This document shows positions 57,538-64,000 of a stretch of 64,000 nucleotides of DNA, one piece after another. Location of the stretch: NCBI GenBank assembly GCA_963780805.1, contig CAWADP010000006.1:1054001-1118000 (forward strand). Reading direction: 5' to 3'. Each line of letters begins with the position of its first letter. Within the stretch, counting starts at the first letter, position 1. Under the pieces are notes generated by a model. It made no database searches. It was given only the letters and a program-made list of their open reading frames with translations, and was not told the origin of the DNA. Source of the DNA: JASHVB01 sp963780805. GTDB lineage: Bacteria > Pseudomonadota > Alphaproteobacteria > Acetobacterales > Acetobacteraceae. Position numbers and translations under genes: made by a program.

Positions 57538-57695
57538 TCAGTCTGGGCGACGACGTCTTCACGGCCGCCATGCGCCGGGCGTACTTCGCCACTCCCGTAG
57601 GCTCCCTCCCGAAAATGTGGGTCAGCACCAGCGCACTTGCGCGGCAATAGGCGAGGTATCGCGGCGACTTTGGCTGGGTCAGCAGGAAATGCGGA

Positions 57696-58361
57696 TCAGT
57701 TCGACTTCAGCCGGTCCGCGAGCCGCTCCACGTTTTGGCTTCCCATGACAGCGTCATATTCTTCGCCCAAAATCGCCAGCAGGGCCATTCTTGCGGCATT
57801 ACGGCCATCGGCCCAGTTGAATTGCGGCGACGCGCTATGCATCAGGCAATGGGCGGCCTGCTTGCGATGTTCGCCGCGGGTGCCTCTGACCCACTTATAA
57901 AAGCCCTTGCCCTTCCGCTTGATTTGGTCCGCCGCGGTGACGGTGACGCCGAGCGATGCTCCTGCGACCGCGCCTCCTACGGCGCCAAGCGCGGTACCGG
58001 CGACCGGTATGACCGAGCCGATTGTTGCGCCGCCAGCCGTCGCGGCGATCTGAAGGCCGAACTTCGCCGTCGCGATAACCGCCTTCCGTTTCGCTTTTGT
58101 GCTCTTCTTGCCCTTGACGTAGGCAATCGCGATCCTGACGTCCCTGACGCCGATATCCTGCTGGTTGAACACCAGGCCGCCAGCATGAAAGAAATGCTGC
58201 AGGATCTCGTCCAGGGCCTCCGCTTTCGCCTGCGCCGAGACGCCCGAGGCGGCATCCCCGGAGCCCGCGATGAACATGCCACCGACCCGCTTGGCGACGT
58301 TGCGTCCCGCGTAGGTTGTGGAAGGTGCCGATATATTCGACAGGAAAGCAGGCATGGCCAT
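57696..58361 (-). CDS. Unknown protein with a glycine-zipper segment, antisense within the ribosomal run
   Basis: A 221-residue protein between rplA and rplJ on the opposite strand. Residues 95-145 form a Gly/Ala-rich hydrophobic pair of helices (TAGGATIGSVIPVAGTALG, AVGGAVAGASLGVTVTAAD), like glycine zippers that insert in membranes. Around it are basic segments (KGKKSTKAKRKAV; KRKGKGFYKWVRGTRGEH). The N-terminal half is soluble-looking. No family was recognised; the ribosome-binding site is weak (GGAACCG). It looks like an inserted gene. Its antisense position should not block rplJ because it reads toward rplA. Confidence 0.6.
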   Translation of the reverse strand: MAMPAFLSNISAPSTTYAGRNVAKRVGGMFIAGSGDAASGVSAQAKAEALDEILQHFFHAGGLVFNQQDIGVRDVRIAIAYVKGKKSTKAKRKAVIATAKFGLQIAATAGGATIGSVIPVAGTALGAVGGAVAGASLGVTVTAADQIKRKGKGFYKWVRGTRGEHRKQAAHCLMHSASPQFNWADGRNAARMALLAILGEEYDAVMGSQNVERLADRLKSN

Positions 58362-59172
58362 TTTGACGGTTCCATCTCATGGCGTTGTTCACGGCAGATC
58401 GGGCTCGACCCAAGAACCGACCTGATTTGCCTATAAATCGGGTCAATGACAATGTCGAGGGCAAAATGAACGGGAATGACAGCTACCTCGCCAGGTTGCT
58501 CGCCCTGTTCTGAAATGCGATTGCCCTGCAAAATGACCCTGAGGCACGATGCAGCCAAACCGAGACCGGACCTGGGCCAAAGTGGTACGCGGCACGCCGG
58601 CAGCCGGTCGCCGCGGGGCCCAGCGGAATTTGAGACCGCCAAACGGATGCCCGATAGCCACGGCGCGGGCAAACGGCGCCCCTTGCCCGACGGGTCTGAT
58701 AACGGACAGCCGCAATCGCACCTCTCAACTCGGTCCCCGCTTTCCGCTAACTCCCCGCGCTTCGCACGGCGCGCCACTGGAAACGGCGGGGTACGCCGTG
58801 AGTGACTGCATGAAGGATACGCCGGCTCCGGCACTGTCCGGGTCTGGCGGGCAGGGAAGGCAACAGCCTTTCCCGAACCTGTCCGAGACCGCTCGTTCGC
58901 CAGGCCGAGGCCCAGGGGATTAAGGGACCGCAAAGGTCCGCGCGCGGGAGACGGGGAAGCCGATCGACCGGAACCGGGCGACCCCCGGGTCCGGACTGTT
59001 GGTGGTTCCGGCGATGGACAGGCGAACCGGATTGGAGCCGGCCCGATGCCGTAAGGCAGGGGGTTGGCTTCGGTCCATGGGCAACCCGGTCCGGGGCGGT
59101 TCGTCGCCCCTGGCCCTTGTCCCCGGTGCCCGGAACAACTCCGGGGATGACGCGGGGATCTGGAGACGAGAC
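58362..59172 (+). promoter_or_regulatory. Long region before rplJ including the expected L10 leader
   Basis: About 810 bases without a supported gene. The promoters of the antisense gene and of the rplJ-rplL-rpoB run must lie here. The last 150-250 bases are GC-rich with many short dyads (for example GCCCGGAACAACTCCGGGG near 59128), which would suit the ribosomal L10 mRNA leader; I could not draw the conserved kink-turn by eye. Confidence 0.5.
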
Positions 59173-59703
59173 TTGGACCGTACGGAGAAGCGGGAGTTCG
59201 TCGCCGGGCTGCATCAGGCGCTTGCCGATACCTTGATGATCGTGGTGACCCGCAACCAGGGTCTCTCGGTCGCCGAGGCAACGGATCTGCGGCGCAAGAT
59301 GCGAGCGGCGGGGGCGACCTTCAAAATCGCGAAGAACCGGCTGGCCCACCTAGCCCTGGAAGGGACCCGGTTCGACGGCATCAAGCCTTTGCTGAGGGGA
59401 CCGACCGCGCTCGCATGGGCGCAGGACCCGGTGGCAGTGGCCAAGGCGACCGTCGAGTTCGCCAGGACCAACGAGAAGTTCGTGCTGATCGGCGGGGCGC
59501 TCGGCTCCCAGACGCTGAATGCGGATGGGGTCAGGGCGCTGGCCGAACTGCCGAGCCTGGACACGCTGCGTGCCCGGCTGGTGGGGATGATTTCCACCCC
59601 CGCCACCAGGATCGCCGGTGTGCTGCAAGGCCCGGGCGGACAACTCGCGCGGGTCTTCGGGGCGTTCGCACGGAAGGACGAGGCGGACGCGGCCGTTGCC
59701 TGA
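59173..59703 (+). CDS. rplJ: Ribosomal protein L10
   Basis: A 176-residue stalk-base protein that anchors L7/L12 dimers to the ribosome. It starts LDRTEKREFVAGLHQAL with TTG at 59173; GGAG lies seven bases before it, and no ATG or GTG in frame gives a better start. RNRLAHLALEGTRFDGIKPLL-like sequence in the middle and LQGPGGQLARVFGAFARKDE at the end are typical. Next to rplL, 152 bases downstream. Confidence 0.95.
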   Translation: MDRTEKREFVAGLHQALADTLMIVVTRNQGLSVAEATDLRRKMRAAGATFKIAKNRLAHLALEGTRFDGIKPLLRGPTALAWAQDPVAVAKATVEFARTNEKFVLIGGALGSQTLNADGVRALAELPSLDTLRARLVGMISTPATRIAGVLQGPGGQLARVFGAFARKDEADAAVA

Positions 59704-59855
59704 AGGGTTACGCCAAGAGGGTCACCCCCAAGGGGATTGCCCCAAGGTGATCACTAAATAGTGACCACATGGCTCGCCTGCGCACAACCGTGAAGATGGC
59801 CGGGGCATCCGGCTTGCATGAAACCAACAGACGTCTAAATTGAGGATACAAGACA

Positions 59856-60236
59856 ATGGCCGATCTGCAAAAGCTGGTGGACGAGCTGTCCAGCCTCACC
59901 GTGCTGGAGGCTGCGGAGCTCTCAAAGCTGCTCGAGGACAAGTGGGGCGTCTCTGCCGCCGCTCCCGCCGCGATGGCGGCTGCTCCCGCTGCCGCTGCCG
60001 CAGCCGCCGCCCCGGCGGAAGAGCAGACCGAGTTCACCGTCATTCTGTCCAAGGTAGGGGACAAGAAGATCAACGTGATCAAGGAAATCCGGACCATCAC
60101 GGGCCTCGGGCTGAAGGAAGCCAAGGACTTGGTGGAAGGCGCGCCCAAGACCGTGAAGGAGGGTGTAAACAAGGACGAAGCGGCGAAGCTGCGCAAGATG
60201 CTGGAGGACCAGGGCGCCAGCGTGGAGGTCAAGTAG
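59856..60236 (+). CDS. rplL: Ribosomal protein L7/L12
   Basis: A 126-residue acidic stalk protein. The N-terminal dimer domain (MADLQKLVDELSSLTVLEAA) is joined by an Ala-rich hinge (about 35-52) to the C-terminal domain (FTVILSKVGDKKINVIKEIR; GLGLKEAKDLVEGAPK) that recruits translation GTPases. It is intact and of usual length. A hairpin with a T-rich tail at 60306-60344 lies between it and rpoB. Confidence 0.98.
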   Translation: MADLQKLVDELSSLTVLEAAELSKLLEDKWGVSAAAPAAMAAAPAAAAAAAAPAEEQTEFTVILSKVGDKKINVIKEIRTITGLGLKEAKDLVEGAPKTVKEGVNKDEAAKLRKMLEDQGASVEVK

Positions 60237-60305
60237 TACGCCGGACCGAAATTTTCTGGGTGGCGCCGCACCGTCGGGTCGTGCCACCCTCACTGGGCTG
60301 GAACC

Positions 60306-60344
60306 GGGCGGGAATCACGCGATTCCCGTCCCGTTTCTGCTTTT
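60306..60344 (+). terminator. Attenuator-like hairpin between rplL and rpoB
   Basis: GGGCGGGAATC and GATTCCCGTCCC form a GC-rich stem (one bulge) with an ACGC loop, followed by GTTTCTGCTTTT. The position matches the partial terminator known between rplL and rpoB in other bacteria, where it tunes RNA polymerase against ribosomal protein output. Confidence 0.65.
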
Positions 60345-60522
60345 CCGCGCGGCGGCAAACAAGAAGCTCCGCCTCTTGAGGGCATGGGGCGTGTTGAGGG
60401 CTTGGGGCGCGAAGCGGACCAAGGCTGCGGGGCGGGGAGCACTTCTCCTCTGCTGCGCAGTGGAGCCCCGGACGACCGGGGGTAACGGGGTCGTACGTGA
60501 TGGCAGCAGGACAGGTCAATCG

Positions 60523-64000
<3,478 letters not shown>

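Overview
The window looks like a piece of a high-GC alphaproteobacterial chromosome, probably Acetobacteraceae or a close Rhodospirillales relative. That is inferred from the rrn order 23S-5S-tRNA-fMet, the dapF-mtaB-ftsY operon, the protein sequences and the base composition. It opens inside a 23S rRNA gene and closes inside rpoB. Core genes are intact, but the accessory stretches between them hold many broken genes, insertion-sequence debris and small repeats. Many of the breaks are single-base frameshifts, so either real decay or consensus indels in the assembly could explain them.

Layout. 1-2811: the 3' part of an rRNA operon. 2927-5557: IS66 debris, then a nitric-oxide-type locus (group III truncated haemoglobin, an NsrR fragment, a PAS protein, a broken membrane protein). 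5566-8974: a complete IS21-type element with 70-bp terminal inverted repeats whose istA carries a nonsense codon. 9528-12675: dapF-mtaB-ftsY on the minus strand. 13327-20610: two MFS transporters, a response-regulator domain, a zinc alcohol dehydrogenase, an MDR oxidoreductase and small hypothetical genes. 21095-22060: one MFS gene broken into two halves facing each other. 22273-31410: a LuxR-type regulator divergent from an eight-gene run. The run holds two acidic EFEGEFEG-repeat proteins, a zincin-like protein, four proteins I do not recognise and an amidohydrolase-2 protein. It is the best candidate here for an undescribed system.

31475-46214: a long hairpin repeat, acetyltransferases, two tandem frameshifted aminotransferases, a YgjP-type metalloprotein, a broken winged-helix/ATPase/TPR regulator, an MFS transporter, a KGG stress protein, and a DUF1499 lipoprotein whose start codon lies inside a 17-bp tandem repeat, followed by a YddA/SbmA-like ABC transporter. 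46462-51617: an enoyl-CoA hydratase, an IS4-like element that seems to carry a passenger gene, and remnants resembling the badH/badI part of cyclohexanecarboxyl-CoA degradation with a broken TetR regulator. 51754-56130: a FecR/DUF6600-type exported protein, a small lipoprotein and a CPA1 antiporter. 56404 to the end: rplK-rplA, an antisense gene of unknown function, then rplJ-rplL-rpoB. The ribosomal run lacks nusG directly upstream of rplK and is split by the antisense gene.

In the 23-31 kb cluster I propose, as inference only, that the acidic repeats mask or scaffold strongly cationic amphipathic segments in the same proteins, and that the neighbouring HExxH protein processes or binds them. 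No function is established from the sequence.
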